Position numbers and translations under genes: made by a program. Below are positions 40,309 to 48,851 of a stretch of DNA of 64,000 nucleotides, piece by piece. The number at the start of each line of letters is the position of its first letter. The first letter of the stretch is position 1. The notes below the pieces were generated by a model. That model did not search any database and was not told where the DNA came from. It saw only the letters and a list, made by a program, of their open reading frames with translations. Source of the stretch: Pyrobaculum oguniense TE7 (GTDB lineage Archaea; Thermoproteota; Thermoprotei; Thermoproteales; Thermoproteaceae); contig CP003316.1 in NCBI GenBank assembly GCA_000247545.1, forward strand, positions 1,273,233 through 1,337,232, in the 5' to 3' direction.

Positions 40309-41202
40309 GTGGTTACTATAGACGTAGACGCGGCCGAGGCGGCCGCTGGTGTGTTAAAAACGCTGGGCGTCAAGAGGGACACCTACCAAGACCAGCGGTT
40401 CTACCCCCCGCCCGGCGACCCAGTGGAGGGCCAAGCCGCCTACTTCGTCTCAATGGTGGCGGTCGACCACAGGACAAGCCTCTTCGAGCCTTTTGAGGGC
40501 TACATCGAGGGCGAGTTCTTCCATGGCGCCGACGCCCTATACAGGCTGGGCAGGCTTGCGTACGACCGCGGCTTCTTCAAGGCGGAGAGGCTCGCCGCGT
40601 TGACGCCGAGCGAGGCGGAGCAGCTGTTCTCCATTGGCGGTAGGCGGGTGTGGGACTTCAACGTGAGGGTGCTCCTGCTTAGAGACGTAGGCAAGAAGGC
40701 GTCTGCCCGCGGCGGCTTTGAGTCCATTATTTCAGCGGATAGTATTAAGAAGCTCCGCGAGGCGCTCTCTGCGATGAGGGCCTATGAGGACCCCGTGGGG
40801 AAGAAGGCGATGCTTTTGGCCAAGTTCCTCGAGGGGAGGGGCCTCGCCAGCTTTAAAGACTCGGCCGAGGCCGACGTCCCCGTGGACAACCACCTGAGCA
40901 GAGTGGCTTATCGCCTGGGCATAGTAGACGTCAACTATGACTTTCTAGAAAGCGGCGTGGAGGTGGGCAGAGAGGACGACGTAAGGCTGAGGGAGGTGGT
41001 GAAGACGGCTTGGCGCATAGTGGCGAAATTCGCCGACCTCCACCCCTTTGCCCTAGACGACTTCCTCTGGAACTTCGGCCGGAGCATCTGCAGGCGGGAG
41101 AGGCCCCAGTGCGCCTCCTGCCCCTTCAGAGAGGTGTGCAAAGCCCATAAACTAGGCAGGTACCCCCCCGAGCACCTACACCTCCTCACCTGGTACTACT
41201 AG
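40309..41202 (+). CDS. HhH-GPD-like protein with iron-sulfur cluster loop
   Basis: I begin at the GTG after the shared promoter box; upstream codons overlap the divergent gene. That gives 297 residues. The C-terminal HPFALDDFLWNFGRSICRRE, RPQCASCPFREVCKA has the four-cysteine C-x6-C-x2-C-x5-C loop of endonuclease III/MutY-type DNA glycosylases. The region before it is helical (KKLREALSAMRAYEDPVGKK, ADVPVDNHLSRVAYRLGIVD). The N-terminal third differs from EndoIII, and the catalytic Lys of the HhH hairpin is not evident. It may be a DNA glycosylase-like repair enzyme. A queuosine-salvage-like N-glycosidase is an alternative worth testing, given the PTPS neighbour. Confidence 0.65.
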   Translation: MVTIDVDAAEAAAGVLKTLGVKRDTYQDQRFYPPPGDPVEGQAAYFVSMVAVDHRTSLFEPFEGYIEGEFFHGADALYRLGRLAYDRGFFKAERLAALTPSEAEQLFSIGGRRVWDFNVRVLLLRDVGKKASARGGFESIISADSIKKLREALSAMRAYEDPVGKKAMLLAKFLEGRGLASFKDSAEADVPVDNHLSRVAYRLGIVDVNYDFLESGVEVGREDDVRLREVVKTAWRIVAKFADLHPFALDDFLWNFGRSICRRERPQCASCPFREVCKAHKLGRYPPEHLHLLTWYY

Positions 41203-41518
41203 GCGGCGGGCACACCCACCCCCGCTCTTGCCTCTGGCAATGCGGCGGTAATTAATTGACTAGTTTACCCCCGTCGGCTCCGGGCAGGTTCCCCCGATTG
41301 ACGGATGTGCTAAGTGAAGGATGTCTTGAGGCGGCGCATGGGGCTAGGCTGGGCCCCAAAGTGCTGGCTGGGGCTCCCCGTCTACGCGCAGGCTGTAGAT
41401 GGGGCTTGCCGCCGCCATGTGCAACGTCGGGAGTGTATGACGGGGATTAGCGGCGAAGACGGGCTAGCGTTTACTGACTCTGCGGCCAATTAATATTAAC
41501 CCCCTCTCCCCCCTCTAC
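41203..41518. other. Intergenic region, 316 bases
   Basis: No gene or RNA is recognised. attaatattaacc at 41489-41501 is the likely TATA element of the following DUF711 gene. Confidence 0.45.
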
Positions 41519-42481
41519 GTGAAGATCAGGTCGCTTACGCTCCACGTTATGTGGAACGACGACTTTTCCCTGGTTGACAGATTCCTCGACGCGGCCAGGT
41601 CGGCGTCCCCCCTCACTGTGCGGGTTTCCGTGTCTCCGCCCCCGCCGGGGGAGGCGGAGCGGGTTGTAAACGCCTTGAGGAACCGCGGAGTCAAGTACGT
41701 CTCCGCCCTCCATCTCTTCTACGGCGCCGAGGAGGTGCACCGCTACGTGTCCCAGTACGGCGTCTTCGCCTCGTTTTCAGACGTGGAAGAATATGTAAAA
41801 TTCTTGAAGATTATATACTCCAAGGGGGAGGTCCACCTCTCCCGGTACGTCTCGCTTCTGCTAGGTGGCGCCGTCTACGACTCGCCCTACTTCCCTGCCT
41901 CCATAACCACGCGCAGGGGAGTCTCGATATCTCTCCTCTACCCCAACGACCTCACGTCTATAGACGACGTGAAGACCGTCTTGAAGAGGGGGGAGACCAT
42001 AGGCGAGGCAGTGGCCCGGGCAGTGGGCGTGGAGTTCTTGGGAGTCGACGGCTCTCTATCGCCGTGGGGGGAGGAAAGCGTGGCCAAGGCCGTGGAGCGC
42101 CTATTCGGCATCAGGCTTGGAGAGCCGGGCTCGCACAACGCCATCTGGAAGCTGAACAAGGCAATAGAGGGAGCTCCGATAAGGAAGACCGGCTTCAACG
42201 AGGTCATGCTCCCACTGGCCGAGGACGAAGAGCTGAAGACACTTGTTAGGGCCGGCTTCCTCGACATTTCCAAGTTTGTCAGCTACACCTCGGTGTGTAT
42301 CCCCGGCCTAGACATGGCGCCGATAAGGGTGGGTGACTGGACGGCCCTGAAGAGACTGTTGTACGACCTCGCCGCCGTGGCCGAGGCCAAGAGGAGGCCA
42401 ATCGGGGTGCGCATCTTCCCCGTCGACCAGGAGGAGTACGACGTCGAGGGCTTCGGCCCCACCCCCGCGCTGAGGCTATAG
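41519..42481 (+). CDS. DUF711 family protein
   Basis: A 320-residue GTG-started protein, leaderless. Parts typical of DUF711 (UPF0210, a glycyl-radical-like barrel fold of unknown function) are MKIRSLTLHVMWNDDFS, YDSPYFPASITTRRGVSI, FLGVDGSLSPWGEESVAKAV, KTGFNEVMLPLAEDEELK and the cysteine in YTSVCIPGLDMAPI. It is somewhat shorter than bacterial members (about 450). The function is not established in any organism I know of. There is no operon partner. Confidence 0.85.
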   Translation: MKIRSLTLHVMWNDDFSLVDRFLDAARSASPLTVRVSVSPPPPGEAERVVNALRNRGVKYVSALHLFYGAEEVHRYVSQYGVFASFSDVEEYVKFLKIIYSKGEVHLSRYVSLLLGGAVYDSPYFPASITTRRGVSISLLYPNDLTSIDDVKTVLKRGETIGEAVARAVGVEFLGVDGSLSPWGEESVAKAVERLFGIRLGEPGSHNAIWKLNKAIEGAPIRKTGFNEVMLPLAEDEELKTLVRAGFLDISKFVSYTSVCIPGLDMAPIRVGDWTALKRLLYDLAAVAEAKRRPIGVRIFPVDQEEYDVEGFGPTPALRL

Positions 42482-42530
42482 CCGTCCCGCCGGAGACGCC
42501 CCAGCGAGATCGGCCGTGGCTACCAAGCGG

Positions 42531-42953
42531 CTAATCCACAAGGCCCACCGCCCTTCTGGGGTACCAGCCGCTCTTTGTCCTAACTAGGCCTCTCTCCCTT
42601 ATGTACTTCTCCACTTTCTCCTTAACGACATTGAAGGCTTGGGGATCTCCGCAGAGGACTTTCCCGTCGGCCACGGCGTCGAGTATAATCATCGAGCGCT
42701 CCAGCACTTCGCCTAGTCTGTCAAGGGGGAGCCACGCCACCTGCCCCACGTCTACGACCTCGAGCTTATACTCGCCGCTCGGCGTAATGGCTAGTAGATC
42801 CCAGTCGCTCAGCGGCGTGTGGTCGCCCCTTGCCCGGGAGCCAAATAACACAACGGCCAGGGCCCTTCCACACAGCTCGTTTAAAAGCTCCCGAAACCTC
42901 GCCTCCCGCAACACAGTTACCTTCCTAAGCGCCCTCAGCCACTTCTCGTACAT
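42531..42953 (-). CDS. MNT-type nucleotidyltransferase (HEPN/MNT pair)
   Basis: A 140-residue protein with the minimal nucleotidyltransferase motif VVLFGSRARGDHTPLSDWDL (G-S-x10-D-x-D). A third acidic residue sits on the strand KLEVVDVG. It is paired with the HEPN-domain gene just upstream, which it overlaps by 29 bases. In several archaeal and bacterial pairs the MNT protein modifies the HEPN RNase and so acts as antitoxin; that role is inherited from the family. No fusion or truncation is seen. Confidence 0.88.
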   Translation of the reverse strand: MYEKWLRALRKVTVLREARFRELLNELCGRALAVVLFGSRARGDHTPLSDWDLLAITPSGEYKLEVVDVGQVAWLPLDRLGEVLERSMIILDAVADGKVLCGDPQAFNVVKEKVEKYIRERGLVRTKSGWYPRRAVGLVD

Positions 42954-43317
42954 ACCCCCACACCACCTCCATACATTTAACGGCCTCCTCCGCCTCCCAC
43001 TTCCTGTAATCGTTTATCCTAGCGTCAGGGTAGCGGGCTTGGACGTAGTGTTGTTCAAGCGCCTCGGCGCATCTAACCACGTCGGGAGGCGCCTCCCTGC
43101 CAGCTAGTTCCGCCAAGTACTGCAACAACTCGGCCACCGAGTGTGTAAGGGGGCGAGATCCGCCCAGCTTTATGAGCACGCCTTTTAGCAACAGCTCAAC
43201 AGCTTGCTGCGCAAAAAAGGCGGCGGAGTCGAATCTACCGATTGCCAAATCCTCCTTAGCGTAGTCTCTAAACTTCCTCGCCTTATCGAGCCAGCGCTCA
43301 GCCACCTTAACTAACAT
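42925..43317 (-). CDS. HEPN-domain protein (HEPN/MNT pair)
   Basis: A 130-residue helical protein: AERWLDKARKFRDYAKEDLA, GRFDSAAFFAQQAVELLLKG, LTHSVAELLQYLAELAGREA, RCAEALEQHYVQARYPDARI. This is the PF05168 HEPN type. The catalytic RX4-6H of toxic HEPN RNases is not clearly present. The conserved QHY-x-ARYPD part is the family's usual C-terminal motif, so ribonuclease activity is doubtful. It is co-translated with the MNT gene. The pair stands alone between DUF711 and the ASCH gene. Confidence 0.88.
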   Translation of the reverse strand: MLVKVAERWLDKARKFRDYAKEDLAIGRFDSAAFFAQQAVELLLKGVLIKLGGSRPLTHSVAELLQYLAELAGREAPPDVVRCAEALEQHYVQARYPDARINDYRKWEAEEAVKCMEVVWGYVREVAEGA

Positions 43318-43488
43318 CGCCTAGGCAATAAATCCGTTTCGGAACGCCCAGCCCCTCTTACCTCACCAACAGCTTAATCGGCCGAACCCCGCGCAATCAA
43401 GAGGCTACCTTTGACAGAGGAAGTGGGCGGGAGGGCCCGGGCAACGGTGGCTTAGACGAAATTTTTTAAGCTGATCACAGGAAGGTGC

Positions 43489-44052
43489 GTGATCCGCCAC
43501 TTGATGCTGTCGCATACATACGTGAAGGCGCTTCTTGAAGGCCGCAAACGTTCTACAATAAGGCCCGGGGTGCTTAAGGTAGCAGATAGGGTATATATAC
43601 ACAGTAAAGGGAGAATAGTGGCGGTGGCTGAGGTGGAATCAGTGATGTACAAACGCGTCTTGGAGCTCACAGACGAAGACGCGCGCCTCGACGGTTTTAA
43701 CCACAGAGAAGAGCTGGTGGCGTATCTTAAAAGGAGGTACCCCGGACTGCGCGATACAGCGATAATAACGATAATTAAGTTCAGGAAAGTCGTGGAGGCA
43801 GACATGCCGGAAGACGCGGTCTACGGCGGTCTCTCCCCTGTCGAGCTGGCGACCCTCGCCTTGAGCAGGCTGAAGCTCAGCCCCCGCGAGCGGAGGATAT
43901 TACAAGCCGTCGTGGAGACGGGTAGCCTCAGAAAGGCGGCGCTGAAGCTGTTCGGCACCATCGATAAGAGGGGAGCCATCAGGAGGGTTTTGAGAAAAGC
44001 CGCGAAGATGTTGGCAGATGGAGGCTTGGAAGGCCAAACAGAGGGCAATTAA
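43489..44052 (+). CDS. ASCH-domain protein with C-terminal HTH
   Basis: A 187-residue protein. Residues about 1-105 are an ASCH/PUA-like RNA-binding beta barrel: HLMLSHTYVKALLEGRKRST, IRPGVLKVADRVYIHSKGRI, AVAEVESVMYKRVLEL. A helix-turn-helix-like tail (SPRERRILQAVVETGSLRKA, KLFGTIDKRGAIRRVLRKAA) follows. The TATA-like aattttttaagc about 23 bases upstream supports the GTG. The radical SAM gene starts 35 bases before its stop, so the two proteins are coupled. An RNA- or DNA-directed role is likely, with the target unknown. Confidence 0.75.
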   Translation: MIRHLMLSHTYVKALLEGRKRSTIRPGVLKVADRVYIHSKGRIVAVAEVESVMYKRVLELTDEDARLDGFNHREELVAYLKRRYPGLRDTAIITIIKFRKVVEADMPEDAVYGGLSPVELATLALSRLKLSPRERRILQAVVETGSLRKAALKLFGTIDKRGAIRRVLRKAAKMLADGGLEGQTEGN

Positions 44053-45079
44053 AGCCCTCGAGGAGAGGCTGAGAGAAGAAGAGAGGGCAGAGGCTAGGCG
44101 CGATCACCACGCTAGGAGGCCGCCGAGGCCCTGCGGAATCACTGTGCACACCGGGGTGGGTTGCCCCCTTGCCTGCGCCTACTGCTACATCTACGACATG
44201 GGATTCCCAGGCGCCGCCACGCCCTATAAGCTCTCCCCACTGCAGCTGGCATACGCAATCGCCGTGAACCCCCACGTAGCTGTGGGGGAGCGGGGGACCC
44301 TCGTCGCCGTGGGATCCGTCACGGAGCCCTTCCTCCCAGAAACTAGGGAGAAGGCACTGCAATACATGCAAGCCGTGGCCGCTTTTCTCGGAAACCCCAT
44401 TCAGGTATCTTCAAAGATGCCGCCCCCGCCCCAGCTGGCTGAGGTGCAGAGGGGTCTCGACGTGTTGATAAGCGTTACCGACCTCTCGGGGAGGCTTGAG
44501 CCGAGGGCGCCGCCCCCCGCCGAGAGGATGAGGGCCGGCGCCGAGCTCTTGAAGAGGGGCGTCAGCGTCACGCTTTTCGTCAGGCCCATAATTCCCGGCG
44601 TCACGGACAAGGAGGTTGCGAGACTCCTCCTATTCGCCAGGGAGCTGGGCTACCGCCGGGTGGTCTTCGGCACGCTCCGCGTCACTGCTAACATCGCCAA
44701 GAGGCTGAGGGCTTTCGGCGTAGACGTAGCGCCATACACAAGTGAGCTGTCTGAGAGGCAGGTGCCTATTAAGTACCCGAAGGGGCGTTTTGTGGCCGCG
44801 GCGCGGGAGCTTGGCTTCGAGGTCCTGCCGGCTTCCTGCGCCGCTAACGTAGTGGCACACGGCCAAGCATGTGCGTTGTGCGGTTGGGGGCCTTGCGGCG
44901 ACGTGAAGAAGCTGAGGACCGACCCAGACGACGTGAAGGAGTACCTAGAGTACAGTGGCTACAAGTCAGAGGTGGAGATTAGGGGGTTGCGAGTAAGGAT
45001 ACACGGACGTATATCGAGGCTCGACAAGATATTCATCGAACAGGCCACGAGGATGCCGGTTGAGGCTGGCGAGTATTAG
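44018..45079 (+). CDS. Radical SAM protein
   Basis: A 353-residue protein with the radical SAM cluster motif CPLACAYCY (C-x3-C-x2-C, about residues 50-57) preceded by RPCGITVHTGVG. Next come VAVGSVTEPFLPE, PIQVSSKMPPPPQLAEV and LFVRPIIPGVTDKEVARLLL, the SPL-like (spore photoproduct lyase-like) barrel arrangement. A second cysteine group, PASCAANV and HGQACALCGWGPC near residues 270-290, could bind another cluster. The enzyme would cleave SAM to a radical and modify a nucleic acid or protein. The substrate is unknown. It overlaps the ASCH gene, which suggests an RNA substrate. Confidence 0.85.
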   Translation: MEAWKAKQRAIKALEERLREEERAEARRDHHARRPPRPCGITVHTGVGCPLACAYCYIYDMGFPGAATPYKLSPLQLAYAIAVNPHVAVGERGTLVAVGSVTEPFLPETREKALQYMQAVAAFLGNPIQVSSKMPPPPQLAEVQRGLDVLISVTDLSGRLEPRAPPPAERMRAGAELLKRGVSVTLFVRPIIPGVTDKEVARLLLFARELGYRRVVFGTLRVTANIAKRLRAFGVDVAPYTSELSERQVPIKYPKGRFVAAARELGFEVLPASCAANVVAHGQACALCGWGPCGDVKKLRTDPDDVKEYLEYSGYKSEVEIRGLRVRIHGRISRLDKIFIEQATRMPVEAGEY

Positions 45080-46242
45080 AAGCGGCCAGAGAGGCGCTTC
45101 TGCATGTTCGTAGGCCACATCAAGTGGGTGAGGGACTCCGGCGTCTTGGAGAGGAGGGCCGTCAGCACGGCCTCTACTAGGTCGGGGCTTACTCGGACGT
45201 ACTGATCCACCGCGTCTAGTATCTGGGGGTATCCAGTCACGGTGGATGTGGTGGAGGCCAGGAACGATATTATGTTATCCACGCCTAGGTCCCCGGCGTC
45301 TAGCACCTCCACCCGCACCGCGGTTCTGTGGCCGGGGGGCAAGTAGTAGGCCACGACGACGTCACCAAGAAGGCGCAAGTGCGGGTAGGCTGTGGAGGAC
45401 AGCACCTCCTGGAAGTTTTTGCCGAACTCCGCTATCCTGCGGCACAGCCTCTCGCCCCTCTGGCTGAGCTTCGCGCTCTCCCCCCGTGAACAGCGCAGTA
45501 TCGCCTCCTTCTCCGGCCCTCCTTCGCACTCAGCGTAGTGGATGGGCGCCCACCTGGGCAGTACGTCCCTGAGCTTCCCCAAGACGAAGTACTCCCCCGG
45601 CCCCAGCATGGCCGTGGCCGCCACCTTGTCGTTTACCGGGAGGCACCTCCCCGCCAGCACGGAGAGGTATCTAGACCTCACCCTCTTCGCCACCGCGGCG
45701 ATGCTGACCCTCGCCGCCGCTGCCCCCCTCAGCAACCGATCCATGGCCTTGTTTACCTCCTCGTACTTCCCGCCCCTCACCGCGAGGTTGAAGGGGAGGG
45801 GGTGCAGTGAGAGCTCCCCGTCAATCAGGAGGAGATCCATCTTCTTCTCCCCCCTCGCCTTCGCCTCCAGAAGCCTCGCCGCGAGGCGCCTCTCCAGAAG
45901 TGCCGCAAAGCGGGAGACGTCCGCCTCCTTGCTGTCGCTGAAGTACAGAGCACCTGTCAAAAACCTGTCCTGCACCCCGCCGGCCACGCCCACGTAGCCG
46001 TAGGCGACTACCGTGAAGACGCCCCCCACCAGCTCCAGAGGCGGCGAGCCGTAGGACGAGTCCACTGCATACACGTCAAGGGCCGGCGCCTTGCCCACCT
46101 CCCTAACCTCAACAGCCTCTCTAAGAGACCTCAGCTCCTCCAAGAGCCTCTGGAGACGGGCAATCCTCTCGGCGTGTCGATCCACCTCGTGCCGCAGGGC
46201 GATTACGAGGTCAGGCTCTAGCCAGTACTCCAGCGTCTCCAT
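45076..46242 (-). CDS. nurA: NurA 5'-3' nuclease
   Basis: A 388-residue protein with NurA motifs: VYAVDSSYGSPPLELVGGVF (first Asp of the active site), LLLIDGELSLHPLPFNLA (second), and LHLLGDVVVAYYLPPGHRTA with DAVDQYVRVSP near the end. NurA and the HerA hexamer resect DNA ends for recombination together with Mre11-Rad50. Its ATG overlaps the HerA stop in TAATG. mre11/rad50 are not in the window, though they often sit nearby. It converges with the radical SAM gene, overlapping by four bases. Confidence 0.9.
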   Translation of the reverse strand: METLEYWLEPDLVIALRHEVDRHAERIARLQRLLEELRSLREAVEVREVGKAPALDVYAVDSSYGSPPLELVGGVFTVVAYGYVGVAGGVQDRFLTGALYFSDSKEADVSRFAALLERRLAARLLEAKARGEKKMDLLLIDGELSLHPLPFNLAVRGGKYEEVNKAMDRLLRGAAAARVSIAAVAKRVRSRYLSVLAGRCLPVNDKVAATAMLGPGEYFVLGKLRDVLPRWAPIHYAECEGGPEKEAILRCSRGESAKLSQRGERLCRRIAEFGKNFQEVLSSTAYPHLRLLGDVVVAYYLPPGHRTAVRVEVLDAGDLGVDNIISFLASTTSTVTGYPQILDAVDQYVRVSPDLVEAVLTALLSKTPESLTHLMWPTNMQKRLSGRF

Positions 46243-47600
46243 TACGCCACCTCCCTAGTTCTTATGAGGACGGGCTTCCTCAACGGGTTCATGAGCCCCG
46301 CCACGAAGAACTCCCTCGGCTGAAGCTGGGCTAAGACGCTTTCGTTAATATCGGCTAGGTCTAGGTAAGAGGAGATCTCCCTTAGGTCGGTAGGCGCCGT
46401 TAGCCTGGAGAAGAACACGGTGCCGAGGTTGGCCCTGATGGACGGGTCGATGTCGCCGACAATCCTCTGGCTGGCCAAGACCATTGAGAGGCCCCACTTC
46501 CTCCCCTCCCTCACTGTTGTCTCTATGGCGTCTTTTGAGATGGTCCAGGTCTGCGGCGCGTAGTTCTGGGCCTCGTCCACGACAAAGATCATGTTCGCCG
46601 GGGCCTTGTCCCTCTTCACCTTTGACCACGCCGCCTCTATCACCGAGGCCACAATGGCTTGCTTCACCGAGAGATCTGTGTCGTAGCTCAAGTCGACTAC
46701 GAAAGGAGAAGCCTCCGCCGAGAGGATATCCTCGGCTGTCTTCACCCTGTTATTCAGCTCCTCGAAGAACTCGGCGCTGGCCAACTGCTTCAAGAACAAC
46801 TCCGCCTTCTCGATTGTGGAGTCCCGGGCGTTTAGCCTCTTCATCACCCTCCTCAAATGGGCAATAAACCCCTCCCTAGACCACCTCCCCTCGTAGGTCA
46901 TCGTGGCGATTTCCAGATATTCGCCGTAGGTCTGCCACTGGAGCTGGGCCACCTTGGCAATCACCGAGGCGAGGACATTGGGCGGTATTCTAATCTCCGT
47001 GCTCTTGACAACAGCGCCATAGTACGGGGCGTAGTCCACCCCCGTGTGGTCAAAGATGATGACTTTCCGGCCCCTAGCGGCAAGCTCGTTGATAAGCGCC
47101 CTTACCAGCCTCGACTTCCCCATGCCGGTGGCGCCGAAGACCCCCACGTGGTGCGTCACGTAGGCGGGGTCTAGGGGGAGCCTCCACCCCGAGTACTTGT
47201 GCTCCCCCACGTAGATGAAGCTCCCGGCAAAGGCCCCCTCCAGAAGGGAGGGGTCCAGAAGGTAGACCTTGGACCCCGGCGTCACGACGTTGGACACCTC
47301 GGCAAGCCTCCCGTCGCGGAGCGCCACGTAGGGCTTGACGATGGCCGAGGTGTAGGGCAGGAGAATGCCGTAGTCCACCATCTCGGGCCGGTCCACGTAG
47401 GGCGTCCTCACCCTGTCCCTGATCACCGGCTCCAGCTTCGTCACGCGGCGGAGGAAGCCCACCACTACCTCCCCGGGGTTCTCCCTGTCCACTATCCCTA
47501 CCAGCTGCTCCTCCACTGCGTAGCGCTCCGCCGAGCGGTAGAGTTGCACGGGGATGGAGCCGATGGTGGACCCGCTGACGACGATTCCAAGCTCCTTCAC
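46242..47600 (-). CDS. herA: HerA bipolar DNA translocase/helicase
   Basis: A 452-residue protein with an N-terminal HAS-barrel (SGSTIGSIPVQLYRSAERYA) and an FtsK/HerA RecA-like core. Walker A is VGVFGATGMGKSRLVRALI (about residues 172-190), Walker B is MIFVVDEAQNYAPQTW, VLASQRI is the sensor, and an arginine finger follows in REGRKWGLSM. It forms hexamers that feed DNA to NurA. The GTG start has an A/T stretch upstream, but the gene also lies 35 bases after the riboflavin kinase gene, so both an own promoter and an operon are possible. Confidence 0.92.
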   Translation of the reverse strand: MKELGIVVSGSTIGSIPVQLYRSAERYAVEEQLVGIVDRENPGEVVVGFLRRVTKLEPVIRDRVRTPYVDRPEMVDYGILLPYTSAIVKPYVALRDGRLAEVSNVVTPGSKVYLLDPSLLEGAFAGSFIYVGEHKYSGWRLPLDPAYVTHHVGVFGATGMGKSRLVRALINELAARGRKVIIFDHTGVDYAPYYGAVVKSTEIRIPPNVLASVIAKVAQLQWQTYGEYLEIATMTYEGRWSREGFIAHLRRVMKRLNARDSTIEKAELFLKQLASAEFFEELNNRVKTAEDILSAEASPFVVDLSYDTDLSVKQAIVASVIEAAWSKVKRDKAPANMIFVVDEAQNYAPQTWTISKDAIETTVREGRKWGLSMVLASQRIVGDIDPSIRANLGTVFFSRLTAPTDLREISSYLDLADINESVLAQLQPREFFVAGLMNPLRKPVLIRTREVA

Positions 47601-47635
47601 GTAGGGGGAGATGGCCGGATTAATAAGCTTGGTAG

Positions 47636-48268
47636 CTACAACAGCACCTCCACCTCGACGACGTCGCCGTCTCTCAGACCCAGGGCGTCGCGGAGCTTCA
47701 CTGGGGCGATCACCTCAATCACGTCGGTGGGGTGGTGGGTCCTCTCAGGCATCACCACGGCACCCTCCACCCCGTTCACCCTAGCCCTAAAGGCCTTAAC
47801 CGCGCCGTAGGTCCTGAGGCCGTTGGAAAAGCCCGGAATCACAACTCCCGGAAGTCCGTCTAAGTAGCGGCGGTACGGCATGTACTGCGGGTCAAGCTTG
47901 ATATTCAGCGTACCGGGAAACGGCGTGAAGCCCAACCTCTCCTCAATGGCTCTTTTGTAGCCCTCCAGGGATATGTAGAAGGCCCCCTCCCCCAGCCCGC
48001 TCACCACCCTCCCGACTAGCCGGATGGAGGCGATGTTGAAGTAGCGGAGCAGATCCCTCAGTATCCCGCTGAGGAAGTCCCTCCCCTTAGGCGTAAGCTT
48101 AACCACAGACCCCTCAGCTACGTAGCCCTCGGCCCGGAGCTGTTTTAAAAGCTTGTAGAGCCCCTGCCGCGTCATGCATAGCCTCTTCGCCGCCTCCGAC
48201 ACCGGAAGCCCCTCCGCCGAGGACAGGGCAATGAGGTCGGCGGCTAGACGCCTCTCCCGGCACTCCAT
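47636..48268 (-). CDS. ribK: CTP-dependent riboflavin kinase with N-terminal winged helix
   Basis: A 210-residue protein. Residues about 1-75 are a winged helix (GLPVSEAAKRLCMTRQGLYK, GRDFLSGILRDLLRYF). The archaeal RibK barrel follows: GRVVSGLGEGAFYISLEGYK, LGFTPFPGTLNIKLDP, GVVIPGF and VVMPERTHHPTDVIEVIAPV with LGLRDGDVVEVEVLL. Archaeal RibK makes FMN using CTP instead of ATP. The fused helix-turn-helix suggests it also represses flavin genes, as in other archaeal RibR-type proteins; that is inference. It overlaps the aldolase gene by 25 bases. Confidence 0.93.
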   Translation of the reverse strand: MECRERRLAADLIALSSAEGLPVSEAAKRLCMTRQGLYKLLKQLRAEGYVAEGSVVKLTPKGRDFLSGILRDLLRYFNIASIRLVGRVVSGLGEGAFYISLEGYKRAIEERLGFTPFPGTLNIKLDPQYMPYRRYLDGLPGVVIPGFSNGLRTYGAVKAFRARVNGVEGAVVMPERTHHPTDVIEVIAPVKLRDALGLRDGDVVEVEVLL

Positions 48269-48822
48269 AGCCCCAGTATCATATTGTAGAAGGCGGCCTT
48301 GGCCAGATCCGCCACCACCTCGACGCGGTTCACCGCCTCTGCTAGGTCGCGGCCCACCGCCACGACGCCGTGGCGCTTGAGGATAGCCACGTTGCTCTTC
48401 CTCAGCGCCGACGCCACTGCCTCCGCCAGCTCAGCCGTGCCCGGCGTTATGTAGGGCACGACCGCGATCTCCGAGCCTAGGTATGCCTCGGCCTCGGAGA
48501 GTAGGGATGCGTCTATCCGCTCCGCGAGCAAGACGGGCAACACGTCGTGGGTGTGCACCACTGCCCCGACGTCGGGCCTCGCCTTGTACACAGCCACGTG
48601 CATCCTCCACTCGCTGGTGGGCCTCCTTACGCCGCGCACCACCCTCCCCTCCATGTCGATCCAAACCAAGTCGGACGGCTCTAGGAAGGGCTTAGGGAAG
48701 AAGGTCGGTGTCACCACCACAAGCCCGTCCGCCAACGCGGAGAGGTTGCCGGAGAGCAGGGTGAGGTGGCCCCTCTCGTAGAGGAGGCGGGAGTACCTAA
48801 CAACCTCGTCGGCCACAGACAC
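48244..48822 (-). CDS. Class II aldolase/adducin family protein
   Basis: A 192-residue protein: TLLSGNLSALADGLVVVTP, EWRMHVAVYKARPDVGAVVH, the zinc pair in VVHTHDVLP, then YITPGTAELAEAVASALRKS and the third His in LKRHGVVAVGRDLAEA. These are the L-fuculose-1-phosphate aldolase features. In archaea such enzymes cleave sugar phosphates to DHAP or glycolaldehyde phosphate, and one is used in deoxysugar or flavin/F420-side metabolism. The exact substrate is not known here. It is translationally coupled with ribK. Confidence 0.85.
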   Translation of the reverse strand: MSVADEVVRYSRLLYERGHLTLLSGNLSALADGLVVVTPTFFPKPFLEPSDLVWIDMEGRVVRGVRRPTSEWRMHVAVYKARPDVGAVVHTHDVLPVLLAERIDASLLSEAEAYLGSEIAVVPYITPGTAELAEAVASALRKSNVAILKRHGVVAVGRDLAEAVNRVEVVADLAKAAFYNMILGLWSAGRGV

Positions 48823-48851
48823 AGCACACAGTATTTCTACATATTTGTGCG

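Noticed and set aside
42925-43317. Active RNase toxin call for the HEPN protein
   Set aside because: No clear RX4-6H motif; only the structural HEPN family is supported.
45076-47600. NurA/HerA pair as a phage-defence system
   Set aside because: Both have standard lengths and motifs of the repair proteins, with housekeeping neighbours (ribK, aldolase) and no extra defence gene.
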